From: an uncultured Mycoplasmatota bacterium
Lineage (GTDB): Bacteria > Bacillota_I > Bacilli_A > RF39 > UBA660
Direction of reading: 5' to 3'
Length of the DNA: 16,137 nt
NCBI GenBank assembly: GCA_946494435.1
Contig: CAMMBO010000017.1
Span: 1 to 16,137 of the forward strand
Program-made: the position numbers and the translations under genes
Shown: piece after piece, positions 1 to 6,665 of the stretch
Layout of the letters: each line of letters begins with the position of its first letter
Numbering within the stretch: the stretch's first letter is position 1
The notes under the pieces: model-generated
Told to the model about the DNA's origin: nothing
The model's database searches: none
The model's input: the letters and a program-made list of their open reading frames with translations, nothing else

Positions 1-86
1 TTATTACTCGTGATGCACGTAAGAAAGAACGTAAAAAACCAGGTCTTAAGAAAGCAAGACGTGCTCCACAATTTAGTAAACGTTAA
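1..86 (+). CDS. rpsI: 30S ribosomal protein S9, C-terminal end (partial)
   Basis: Only the last 27 codons are present, in the frame starting at base 3 and ending at the TAA at 84-86. The peptide contains ITRDARKKERKKPGLKKA and ends in RRAPQFSKR, which is the characteristic basic C-terminal tail of S9; in this family the tail reaches into the ribosomal P site and its last Arg contacts tRNA. The upstream part, and presumably rplM, lie outside the window. This is the one housekeeping anchor here and it marks the segment as chromosomal. A terminator follows within 15 bases of the stop. Confidence 0.95.
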   Translation, partial: ITRDARKKERKKPGLKKARRAPQFSKR

Positions 87-98
87 TCTATTGTTTCT

Positions 99-129
99 AA
101 AGGGTATCGTTATAAGATGCTCTTTTTTT
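99..129 (+). terminator. Rho-independent terminator after rpsI
   Basis: AGGGTATC (101-108) pairs with GATGCTCT (116-123) through eight pairs, two of them G-U, around a 7-base loop. It is followed by a run of T to 129. It closes the ribosomal operon. The SD site of the next gene starts at 131, so no promoter fits between this terminator and that gene. Confidence 0.8.
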
Positions 130-144
130 GAAAGGAGAAAGAAA

Positions 145-741
145 ATGAAATTATTTACTACAGAAAAAATGGATAAATTTGTTCAAAGAGAATTCATTTA
201 TAAATATAATTTAGTGCCTGGATTTGATATAAAAAGATTTTGGGTGGAAAAATTAGATTTTGAGCTTAGACCAGTTAAAACATTGAAAAAAACACAATTT
301 AATAATGAATTTGGTTTTGCTTTTGATCTTGATGATGAAAGAAAAATTTTATATTATGTAGATAAAAAGTTAGGGGAAAATAATTTAGATGAAAGTGATA
401 TTATAACGGGAAACAGATATATTAGAGTTGGATTAGCTTCTGCTATTAATACTTTAATGTGTTATTATTCTAAAATAGAGCATGAGAAGAATTTGGATTA
501 TATTATTTATACTAGTGAAGATTTTAAATATATATACCCAGACAAAAAATTGTATACTACCAATTTGTGGCAATATGAAGAAGACTTATTATTTGCAGAG
601 TCTTTGTTATTACCAAAAGATTATTTAGAAGAAGCAGTTTTCTATTATTCTGGGTGTTCTTTTGAAGAATTAGAAAATAAGTTTGATGTTCCTTTTAGTT
701 TTGTTTATAATAGATGTAAAAAGTTAAAATTAATAAGATAA
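145..741 (+). CDS. ImmA/IrrE-like protein lacking the HExxH zinc motif
   Basis: A 198-residue protein. The ATG at 145 is chosen because AAAGGAG (131-137) lies 7 bases before it; the open frame continues upstream to an ATG at base 10, but that part only shadows rpsI. The C-terminal half has the ImmA/IrrE (DUF955) plan: an ILYYV strand, then RYIRVGLASAINTLM where active members have R-F-T-x-A-HExxH, then LLFAESLLLPKDYL and a final helix pair with FDVPFSFVYNRCKKL, matching the usual A-x-x-FA-x-x-LLMP...VS...V-x-x-R-L-x-x-L ending. The two zinc histidines and the catalytic Glu are absent (ASAIN instead of HExxH), so peptidase activity is unlikely. No XRE-type repressor partner is adjacent. Family assignment is from pattern alone. 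Confidence 0.55.
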   Translation: MKLFTTEKMDKFVQREFIYKYNLVPGFDIKRFWVEKLDFELRPVKTLKKTQFNNEFGFAFDLDDERKILYYVDKKLGENNLDESDIITGNRYIRVGLASAINTLMCYYSKIEHEKNLDYIIYTSEDFKYIYPDKKLYTTNLWQYEEDLLFAESLLLPKDYLEEAVFYYSGCSFEELENKFDVPFSFVYNRCKKLKLIR

Positions 742-763
742 TATATAATTGTAGGTATTTTAA

Positions 764-772
764 TGTTATGAT
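764..772 (+). promoter_or_regulatory. Extended -10 promoter for the TraX-like gene, near-leaderless
   Basis: TGTTATGAT matches the extended -10 form TGn-TATAAT with one mismatch. A start site about 7 bases downstream (near 779) would leave a 5' leader of only about 5 bases before the ATG at 784. No SD-like purine run precedes that ATG, which fits a leaderless or nearly leaderless mRNA. No clear -35 box is visible. Confidence 0.45.
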
Positions 773-783
773 ATATTATATTT

Positions 784-1479
784 ATGAAAAAGTGTTTGAG
801 TAATTTTGATTTAAAACTTATTGCAATTATTACTATGACAATAGATCATATTGGTATTGTTTTTGGTACGCCTTTTTATAATTTCTTAAGGGCGGTAGGA
901 AGGTTATCTTTTCCTATATTTGCTTTTTTATTAACAGAAGGATATATTCATACTAAGAGTTTTAGTAAGTACTTTTTAAGACTTTTGGTACTTGCGGTTA
1001 TCTCAGAAGTTATTTATGATTATGTTTTTTTTGGTAGTTTTATTTATATGAATGCTAATAACATTTTCTTTACTCTTGCTTGGGGGCTTCTAACTTTGTT
1101 TTTGTTAGATAAAAGTAGGGGTTTAATTAAGAAGTATTTTAAAGATAAAATAGATTTAGTTATTATATTACCTTTTACCTATCTATTAATTATTGTTATT
1201 ATGGGGTTAATAGCAGAATTTTTAAATTTTAGTTATGGAATGTTAGGAATTTTTGTAATTAGTTTTTTCTATTTATTTAAAGAAAACTTTCCTCTTGTTG
1301 TTATTTCAGTTAGTCTATCAACATTAATACTTGGAGAGCCTATGCAATATTTTTCATTATTGTCTTTAATACTTATTTATTTTTATAATAAGAAACTTGG
1401 TAAGAGTTGTAAGATGTTTTTCTATTTATACTATCCATTACATATATTAGTTTTAGGACTTATTAAGATGCTTTTGTAG
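784..1479 (+). CDS. TraX-like multi-pass membrane protein
   Basis: A 231-residue, very hydrophobic protein with roughly seven or eight predicted membrane segments. The N-terminal region DLKLIAIITMTIDHIG followed by FLRAVGRLSFPIFAFLLTEG and a Y-x-H-T-K-S stretch is the signature of the TraX family, named for F-plasmid TraX, which N-acetylates pilin. The Asp-His pair after the first helix and the Arg of VGRLSFP are the usual conserved polar positions. Homologues are widespread in Firmicutes without any pilus, so pilin acetylation is not implied; a membrane acyltransferase role is the family-based guess. The holin and endolysin follow 56 bases downstream on the same strand with no terminator between, so the three are likely co-transcribed. 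Confidence 0.8.
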   Translation: MKKCLSNFDLKLIAIITMTIDHIGIVFGTPFYNFLRAVGRLSFPIFAFLLTEGYIHTKSFSKYFLRLLVLAVISEVIYDYVFFGSFIYMNANNIFFTLAWGLLTLFLLDKSRGLIKKYFKDKIDLVIILPFTYLLIIVIMGLIAEFLNFSYGMLGIFVISFFYLFKENFPLVVISVSLSTLILGEPMQYFSLLSLILIYFYNKKLGKSCKMFFYLYYPLHILVLGLIKMLL

Positions 1480-1535
1480 GCTTTCAATGTTTCTTTTAGT
1501 CTTTTTTGTCATAGACTATTTTAGAGGTGAAGTGT

Positions 1536-1877
1536 ATGTTAAATTTAACACTATTACAACAAATGTTAGTTGTGGCAATCGCTCTTAGTGTTATAACTTG
1601 TGCTTTTATCCAAAAGACAAAGAAGTTTTTTCCTTGCTCTAGCTGTTTAGTTATTTATAATTTAGTAGTTAACTTTGTAGTAGGGACACTATTTTGTATT
1701 ACTTTTACAAGTGTAGGTTTTCCTAATAGTCTATGGGTATCTTTCTTTAGTTTTATAGGTGCTGATACACTTTATAAATCTTTAGAAGGCAAACTAAAAG
1801 ATTATTCATCTTTAGTTAATACTGATTATATTACAGTAAAGAAAAGTAATATTATAAATGTGGAGAGTGATAAATAA
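1536..1877 (+). CDS. Putative phage-type holin
   Basis: A 113-residue protein. The ATG at 1536 is chosen because GAGGTGA (1524-1530) sits 5 bases upstream; the GTG at 1527 lies inside that SD site. Two or three hydrophobic segments (about residues 8-24, 39-62 and 66-74) are followed by a charged tail, a holin-like layout. The segment ending FFSFIGADTLYKSLEGKL resembles the end of many Firmicutes phage holins. In phages holins form the inner-membrane lesion that releases or triggers endolysin. The stop overlaps the start of the M23 endolysin gene by one base (TAATG), a classic translationally coupled holin-lysin pair. Function rests mainly on this context. Confidence 0.65.
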   Translation: MLNLTLLQQMLVVAIALSVITCAFIQKTKKFFPCSSCLVIYNLVVNFVVGTLFCITFTSVGFPNSLWVSFFSFIGADTLYKSLEGKLKDYSSLVNTDYITVKKSNIINVESDK

Positions 1878-2623
1878 TGGAAAAGCCTCTTTATCCTAGT
1901 CCTTATATGCGAATAACACAAGGGTATATGATGGGAACTCATAGAGATAGTTATGCAATTGATGATGCAGGTAGTGATAGTGGAATTGATTTTATTGTCG
2001 CTCCTTTTACAGGTGTTATTAGAAAGATATATGTGGGGGATGCTAATGAAGTATGGCTTGAAAGTAGTGAACCGGTAATTTATCCTGATGGAACAGTTGA
2101 TTATATGACGATGATGTTCGCTCATGATAATGATGTATCTAATCTTTTTGTTGGTAAAGTAATAAACCGTGGGGAAAGATTTTATGAAGAAGGTACCAAA
2201 GGCAATGCTAGTGGTAATCATGTACATATGGAATGTGGCAGGGGTAAATTTACTGGTAGTGGATGGCATCAAAACAGTGCTGGTTACTGGTCTATAAATA
2301 ATGGAAAAAATCCTACTGAGTGCTTATGGATAGATGATAGTATTACGGTTTTAAATAGTTATGGCTATACTTTTAAAAGAATTGAACCAGAGGTGGTTGC
2401 CCCTGATACTCCGGTTGAAGATATACCAATAGAAGATGATACTCCTGTTGTAGAAGAACCAGTTAAAGAAGAGCCTACTGATATAGATGATGCAGATAAT
2501 AGTGATACTACTAATACAGATACAAGTGCCATGGTAGTTAAACCTAAACTAATATTTACTTGTAAGAGTGATGATATTTATGCGATAGAGTTAAAGGCTG
2601 GGCAGAAGTTATATTTAGAGTAA
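1877..2623 (+). CDS. M23-family (LytM-type) peptidoglycan endopeptidase, endolysin-like
   Basis: A 248-residue protein without a signal peptide, as expected for a holin-dependent lysin. The M23 core spans about residues 8-150. HRDSYAIDDAG supplies the first zinc His and Asp, the APFTGVIRKIY strand follows, FAHDND gives the middle His, and GNHVHMECG is the HxH zinc and catalytic motif. M23 enzymes cleave peptide cross-bridges in peptidoglycan. Residues about 170-220 form a very acidic Pro/Glu/Asp/Thr-rich linker, followed by a short tail (KPKLIFTCKSDDIYAIELK...) that may be a small wall-binding or assembly module. It overlaps the holin stop by one base. An SD-like GGAGAGTGA precedes the start. 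The gene after it is convergent. Confidence 0.85.
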   Translation: MEKPLYPSPYMRITQGYMMGTHRDSYAIDDAGSDSGIDFIVAPFTGVIRKIYVGDANEVWLESSEPVIYPDGTVDYMTMMFAHDNDVSNLFVGKVINRGERFYEEGTKGNASGNHVHMECGRGKFTGSGWHQNSAGYWSINNGKNPTECLWIDDSITVLNSYGYTFKRIEPEVVAPDTPVEDIPIEDDTPVVEEPVKEEPTDIDDADNSDTTNTDTSAMVVKPKLIFTCKSDDIYAIELKAGQKLYLE

Positions 2624-2647
2624 ATTAAAAAGAGTCAAATGACTCTT
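2621..2647 (-). terminator. Terminator of the ZIP transporter gene
   Basis: On the minus strand AAGAGTC pairs perfectly with GACTCTT (arms 2641-2647 and 2630-2636) around a 4-base loop, followed by TTTAATTTA. The stem begins inside the stop codon of the transporter. On the plus strand the A-run before the stem and the weak T-content after it make it a poorer terminator for the endolysin, though the hairpin may serve both convergent genes. Confidence 0.75.
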
Positions 2648-3446
2648 AACCTAGGGCGACATCTAGTATCATCATTACCATAAATCCTAGAATTGTGAAT
2701 AAGGCCATAAGGTCTTTTTTCTTATTGGTTTGACTTTCTGGGATTAATTCTTCTACAACTACATAAATCATGGCTCCTGCTGCAAAAGCTAGTAAAAATG
2801 GTAGTATTAATTGAATCTTTAAGACTAGAAGTGCTCCTATAACGGCAGCGATTGGTTCGACTATTCCTGATAGCTGTCCATAGAAGAAGGCTTTACCTCT
2901 TGTATATCCTTCTCGTCTTAGGGGAAGAGATACGGCACTACCTTCTGGAAAGTTTTGTAATCCTATACCAAGAGCAAGAGTTAAGGCACTTGCTAGTGTT
3001 GAACCAGTTAGAGAGTAGGCAAGAGAACCAAATGCTACTCCTACTGCCATTCCTTCTGGTATATTATGGAGAGTAATTGATGATATTAACATAAAGCATC
3101 TTTTAGCTTTTGAACTGTTTTCATCCTTTCTCTTTTTATCTAAATAGTCATAGACTTTATCACCAATAAATAGTAAAACTCCTCCTGATAAGAAACCTAG
3201 TGATATAACTATCCAACTATTCATCTTTAGCTCTTCGGCCATTTCAAGAGCAGGGGATATTAAACTAAAGAAACTAGCTGCTATCATGACACCTGCTGCA
3301 AAACCTAGAAGGGCATCCATTAGAGTTTTATTTACTTTCTTAAAAAAGAAGACAATGCTTGCACCTAAAGCAGTTATACTCCAAGTAAAGAGACAGGCAA
3401 GAAATGCTTGTAAAACTGGTGATAAATCATTAAATGAATCTAACAT
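2646..3446 (-). CDS. ZIP-family divalent metal transporter
   Basis: A 266-residue membrane protein with about eight predicted helices. ZIP signatures are clear: LHNIPEGMAVG (His127, Asn128, Pro130, Glu131) in helix IV and LQNFPEGSAV (Asn165, Pro167, Glu168) in helix V, which together form the binuclear metal site in this family. A charged loop (DKKRKDENSSKAKR, about 103-116) separates helices III and IV, as in ZupT/GufA members. The likely role is uptake of zinc or related divalent metal across the cytoplasmic membrane; the exact metal cannot be read from sequence. SD GAGGTG precedes the ATG at 3446. It stands alone, convergent with the endolysin and divergent from the KilA-N gene. Confidence 0.92.
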   Translation of the reverse strand: MLDSFNDLSPVLQAFLACLFTWSITALGASIVFFFKKVNKTLMDALLGFAAGVMIAASFFSLISPALEMAEELKMNSWIVISLGFLSGGVLLFIGDKVYDYLDKKRKDENSSKAKRCFMLISSITLHNIPEGMAVGVAFGSLAYSLTGSTLASALTLALGIGLQNFPEGSAVSLPLRREGYTRGKAFFYGQLSGIVEPIAAVIGALLVLKIQLILPFLLAFAAGAMIYVVVEELIPESQTNKKKDLMALFTILGFMVMMILDVALG

Positions 3447-3529
3447 TATAACACCTCTAGTTGTAAGTTATGCAAAATGTGTTAATAGTAGTGGGCTAAA
3501 AATATAAAAGTAAAATATTATTAACTGTA

Positions 3530-3540
3530 TATAATATAAT
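3530..3540 (+). promoter_or_regulatory. Tandem overlapping -10 boxes upstream of the KilA-N gene
   Basis: Two TATAAT hexamers overlap by one base (3530-3535 and 3535-3540), 31-36 bases before the ATG and just before a strong AGGAGG (3560-3565). No good -35 box was found at 16-18 bases upstream, so this is a moderate call. Confidence 0.4.
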
Positions 3541-3570
3541 GAACACTAATTTAATATATAGGAGGTCGTT

Positions 3571-4422
3571 ATGAAAAAAGATATCATTGAAACAGAAATA
3601 GTTGTTCAAGAGAATAAAATAAGGGTTATGCGTGTGGGGAATACTGATTATATTTCTTTGACAGATCTCTCTAGATATGCCAATCCTAATGAACCTAAGA
3701 TTCCTATATATGCTTGGATGAGAAATAAAGATGTTTTAGCTTATTTAGGCTTGTGGGAAAAATTAAATAATAAAAATTTCAAAGGTCACGAATTCGAGAC
3801 CTTTATGAATGAAGCAGGTAAAAATAGTTTTTATATGTCACCACAGAAATGGATTAAAGAAACTAATGCAGTTGGAATCATTTCAAAGTCTGGTAATAAT
3901 GGAGGAACTTATGCTTGTAGTGATATTGCTTTAGAATTTGCTAGTTGGTTAAGTCCAGAATTTAAACTTTATGTTATTCAGGAATTTCAACATTTAAAAA
4001 GAGATGTTGCTTATCAGGAAAAAGTGGAATGGCATGTTAATAGAATACTTTCAAAAGTTAATTATTTAGTTCATACTAATGCTGTTAAGAACTATATTGT
4101 ACCTAATTTAACTGATAAACAGAAAAGATTTGCTTATGCAAATGAAGCGTACGTTTTAAATGTAGCGTTGTTCGGAATGACTGCTAAAGAGTGGAGAGAT
4201 AAAAATCCTTTACTTGCTTGTAAAGGTAATATTCGAGATTATACTGATTTGTTACATTTAGTTATTTTAAGTAATTTAGAAAGTATTAATGCAGAATTTA
4301 TTGCTAGTAATATTCCTCAAAGTGAAAGATTAGTAAAACTAAATAATATTGCTAGAAAACAAATGGATATTTTAGTTAATAATAAAAGAATTAAAGATTT
4401 AGAGTTATTAGAAGAAAAATGA
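3571..4422 (+). CDS. KilA-N domain protein
   Basis: A 283-residue protein. The N-terminal domain (about 10-130) fits KilA-N: the TDYISLTDLSRYANPNEP strand-helix unit, then I-x-x-W-M-R-N-K-x-x-x-x-Y-L-G-L-W-E, and later TYACSDIALEFASWLSPEFKLYVIQEFQ, which is the family's helix ending. KilA-N is a DNA-binding fold of phages, prophages and bacterial accessory regions. The C-terminal half (about 140-283) is helical and charged, and resembles the tail of stand-alone bacterial KilA-N proteins of unknown function. AGGAGG lies 5 bases before the ATG. No phage genes adjoin it directly, but the lysis cassette is 1 kb upstream, so it may be a phage remnant. Confidence 0.85.
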   Translation: MKKDIIETEIVVQENKIRVMRVGNTDYISLTDLSRYANPNEPKIPIYAWMRNKDVLAYLGLWEKLNNKNFKGHEFETFMNEAGKNSFYMSPQKWIKETNAVGIISKSGNNGGTYACSDIALEFASWLSPEFKLYVIQEFQHLKRDVAYQEKVEWHVNRILSKVNYLVHTNAVKNYIVPNLTDKQKRFAYANEAYVLNVALFGMTAKEWRDKNPLLACKGNIRDYTDLLHLVILSNLESINAEFIASNIPQSERLVKLNNIARKQMDILVNNKRIKDLELLEEK

Positions 4423-4529
4423 TATGGATAATATTTTATACTAGAGGTTTCATAACACAATTCTAATGAAAAGTTAGTAGTTTAATTTTAATAATTTTTA
4501 CTATGATGCAAAATAGTATCACAATTTAG

Positions 4530-4579
4530 ACGACAAAATTTATATTTTTATATATTTTGTCGTTTTCAAACGACAAAAT
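4530..4579. repeat. Three alternating copies of ACGACAAAAT forming two exclusive hairpins
   Basis: ACGACAAAAT occurs at 4530-4539 (plus), 4554-4563 (inverted) and 4570-4579 (plus). The middle copy can pair with the left one across 14 bases, followed by TTT, as a possible terminator for the KilA-N gene. It can also pair with the right one as a perfect 12-bp palindrome (4554-4565 and 4568-4579) with a 2-base centre. The right arm touches the -35 box at 4579-4584, which suggests an operator. Confidence 0.6.
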
Positions 4580-4607
4580 TGACAAAACAAATTTTTCTTG
4601 ATACAAT
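4579..4607 (+). promoter_or_regulatory. Strong promoter of the AAA ATPase/DUF4143 gene
   Basis: TTGACA (4579-4584), a 17-base spacer and TACAAT (4602-4607), with a TG at 4599-4600 that makes the -10 extended. This is the best consensus promoter in the window. The expected start site near 4614 would give a leader of about 12 bases that contains the SD AAAGGG. The palindrome at 4554-4579 abuts the -35 box. Confidence 0.75.
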
Positions 4608-4625
4608 TAAAACAGAAAGGGATGA

Positions 4626-5825
4626 ATGTTTATGATGGTAAAAAGAGAAAAATATTTACAGGATATAAGGCCTTTTTATGATGAAAATCTTATAAAAGTA
4701 ATTACTGGTATTAGAAGATGTGGAAAGTCTGTTTTGTTAGAACAAATTATTGAGGAAATAAAAGATAAAACTGATGAGGAACATATAATTTATATAAATT
4801 TTGAAAATGTTGAGTATGAAGTTATTGGAAATTATAAAGATTTGAATAAGTATGTTAAAGATAGAATTAGTGATAATAAAAAATATTATTTGTTTTTTGA
4901 TGAAATACAAAATGTAGATAAATGGGAGAAAGTAATTAATTCATTTAAAGCAACATTGAATGTGTCAATATTTATAACTGGATCAAATAGTGATTTATTA
5001 TCAGGAGAATTAGCAACTTATTTATCAGGAAGATATGTAAGTTTTAAGATGCTTCCATTTACTTTTAAAGAAGTATGTCATTTAAAAAATGCTAAAGAAA
5101 GTGAATACGATTCTTTATTTAGAAATTATTTAATTTGGGGAGGTATGCCTCAAAGATTTAGATTTGATGATGAGAGGCAAATAAGAACATATTTATCAGA
5201 TTTATATGATTCAATAGTTATGAAAGATATTATTAGAAGATTTAAAATAAATGATATTGATTTATTAAATAGAATAGCAGAATATATAATGACAACACCA
5301 TCACAGACTATTTCAGTAGAAAACTTAGTAAAATACTTTAAAGAAAATGATAGGAATGTTGCAAAGGATACTATTTATAATTATTTGGAATATATGTGTA
5401 AAGCTTATTTAATAAATAAAGTTGATAGATATGATGTTAGAGGTAAAAGAATATTAAATGGAAAATATAAATATTATTTAACAGATTTAGGTATAGGACA
5501 AGTAAAAAATATAAGTAAAAAAGAACAGTTAGGTGCTTATTTAGAAAATATTGTATATAATGAATTAGTTTATAGAGGATATGATGTAAAAGTAGGAACA
5601 TTTGATAAGGGTGAGATTGATTTTATTTGTTTGAAAGATGGAAAAAAGGTATATGTCCAAGTAGCTTATATATTAGCAGATGAGAATGTTGTAGCAAGAG
5701 AATTTAGTGTTTTTAATAATATTCAGGATAATTATCCTAAATATGTAATAACAATGGATAAATTTGATTTTTCACAGAATGGAATCATTCATAAAAATAT
5801 TATTGATTTCTTATTAGAAGAGTGA
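4626..5825 (+). CDS. AAA-type ATPase with C-terminal DUF4143 domain
   Basis: A 399-residue protein. Walker A is TGIRRCGKS (about residues 27-35) and Walker B is YYLFFDEIQ (Asp92-Glu93). The sensor region is FITGSNSDLLSGELATYLSGRY. The C-terminal part (about 200-399) is DUF4143, with the nuclease-like block LGAYLENIVYNELVYRG, then EIDFIC and YVQVAY; the PD-(D/E)xK Lys is replaced by Gln, as is usual here, so nuclease activity is doubtful. This family is common, multicopy and poorly understood. The start is uncertain: ATG 4626 has the best spacing to AAAGGG, while in-frame ATGs at 4632 and 4635 fit the usual M-[IV]-K-R-E-K-Y-L beginning. It has its own promoter and a strong terminator, so it is probably monocistronic. 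Confidence 0.88.
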   Translation: MFMMVKREKYLQDIRPFYDENLIKVITGIRRCGKSVLLEQIIEEIKDKTDEEHIIYINFENVEYEVIGNYKDLNKYVKDRISDNKKYYLFFDEIQNVDKWEKVINSFKATLNVSIFITGSNSDLLSGELATYLSGRYVSFKMLPFTFKEVCHLKNAKESEYDSLFRNYLIWGGMPQRFRFDDERQIRTYLSDLYDSIVMKDIIRRFKINDIDLLNRIAEYIMTTPSQTISVENLVKYFKENDRNVAKDTIYNYLEYMCKAYLINKVDRYDVRGKRILNGKYKYYLTDLGIGQVKNISKKEQLGAYLENIVYNELVYRGYDVKVGTFDKGEIDFICLKDGKKVYVQVAYILADENVVAREFSVFNNIQDNYPKYVITMDKFDFSQNGIIHKNIIDFLLEE

Positions 5826-5842
5826 AATGTAGATGTAATTTT

Positions 5843-5875
5843 GAGATGCTTATTATAAGTATCTTCTTTTTTTTT
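5843..5875 (+). terminator. Rho-independent terminator after the AAA ATPase gene
   Basis: AGATGCTT (5844-5851) pairs with AAGTATCT (5857-5864), eight pairs with one G-U, around a 5-base loop. A C-interrupted T tract ending in nine T follows to 5875. Confidence 0.85.
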
Positions 5876-5902
5876 AAACATATACTTTAATAGGTGTTTA
5901 TA

Positions 5903-6577
5903 ATGATAAGAAAATATAAAGTTCTTTTTTTAATTATGTTTATAGTTTTACTTATGTCATTACAGTTTGTTGATGCTAGAGTTAAACCTAAGAAAACTTT
6001 GTCTCATAAAGTTATAACAATTGATGCTGGCCATGGAGGTAGAGACTCTGGTACTACTTATGGTAATCTTTATGAGAAAGATATTAATTTAGAAATATCT
6101 AAAGTGTTAAAAAAAGTGTTGAAGAGTAAAGGTGCTACTGTTTATATGATAAGAAGTGATGATAGTGATTTATCTAGTAAATGGGATAGTGCTAAAAAAC
6201 GAGGTGATTTATATAGAAGAATATTAAAGATACAAGAGAATAAAAGTGATTTATATTTATCTATTCATATAAATTATCATTATCATAGTAGTGTTAGTGG
6301 GGCTGAGGTATTATATCATCCAATTAACCCTAATAATTTAGTACTTGCTGAATCTATTATGAATGAGTTTAAAAATGATTTAAATACTGATAGAAAAGTT
6401 ATTAAGACTAATTTATATCTTTATTCTAATACAAGAGTACCTGGTGTTTTAATAGAGTGTGGCTTTATATCTAATCCTAATGAAAGGTATTTATTACAGA
6501 AAGAAAGTTATCAAGAAAAACTTGCTAATTCTATTACTAAAGGAGTAGAAAATTATTTTAAAGAGATAGAGATATAA
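5903..6577 (+). CDS. N-acetylmuramoyl-L-alanine amidase (Amidase_3, CwlD-like)
   Basis: A 224-residue exported enzyme. The ATG at 5903 has AGGTG 6 bases upstream; the GTG at 5894 lies within that SD. A signal or anchor helix (residues 8-23) precedes the catalytic domain. VITIDAGHGGRDSG gives zinc ligand His44, EKDINLEIS gives Glu58, YLSIHINYH gives His122, and GVLIECGFISNPNE gives the catalytic Glu185. These complete the Amidase_3 set, so the enzyme should be active in cleaving the MurNAc-L-alanine bond outside the membrane. No SH3 or wall-binding domain is present; the size fits CwlD, the amidase of spore cortex maturation, but cell separation or remodelling is equally possible. It is likely expressed alone, between a terminator and the promoter of the next gene. 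Confidence 0.9.
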   Translation: MIRKYKVLFLIMFIVLLMSLQFVDARVKPKKTLSHKVITIDAGHGGRDSGTTYGNLYEKDINLEISKVLKKVLKSKGATVYMIRSDDSDLSSKWDSAKKRGDLYRRILKIQENKSDLYLSIHINYHYHSSVSGAEVLYHPINPNNLVLAESIMNEFKNDLNTDRKVIKTNLYLYSNTRVPGVLIECGFISNPNERYLLQKESYQEKLANSITKGVENYFKEIEI

Positions 6578-6588
6578 TTTTGTATTTT

Positions 6589-6605
6589 TTGGAGTTGTAC
6601 TCCAA
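6589..6605 (+). terminator. Hairpin after the amidase gene
   Basis: TTGGAGT (6589-6595) and ACTCCAA (6599-6605) form a perfect 7-bp stem with a 3-base loop. Six T precede it (6585-6590) but only a broken T stretch follows, so it is a weak intrinsic terminator or an mRNA-end stabiliser. Confidence 0.4.
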
Positions 6606-6619
6606 GTTTGTCAAAATAA

Positions 6620-6648
6620 TTTACATCTTAAGATACGTATGATATACT
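6620..6648 (+). promoter_or_regulatory. Promoter of the MBL-fold lipoprotein operon
   Basis: TTTACA (6620-6625), a 17-base spacer and TATACT (6643-6648), with TG at 6640-6641 giving an extended -10. The predicted start near 6655 leaves the SD GAGGT (6656-6660) almost at the 5' end of the mRNA. Confidence 0.7.
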
Positions 6649-6665
6649 TTTGATAGAGGTAGATT

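Noticed and set aside
10..144. N-terminal extension of the ImmA-like protein to the ATG at base 10
   Set aside because: It would overlap rpsI and the terminator out of frame; the ATG at 145 has a good SD.
1826..2272. 148-codon minus-strand ORF opposite the endolysin gene
   Set aside because: It lies wholly across the M23 coding region and holin end, has His/Ile/Thr-rich composition typical of antisense shadow frames, and has no SD.
2852..3507. Two plus-strand ORFs of 73-74 codons opposite the ZIP transporter gene
   Set aside because: Both are shadows of the clearly coding minus-strand transporter gene and lack SD sites or family features.
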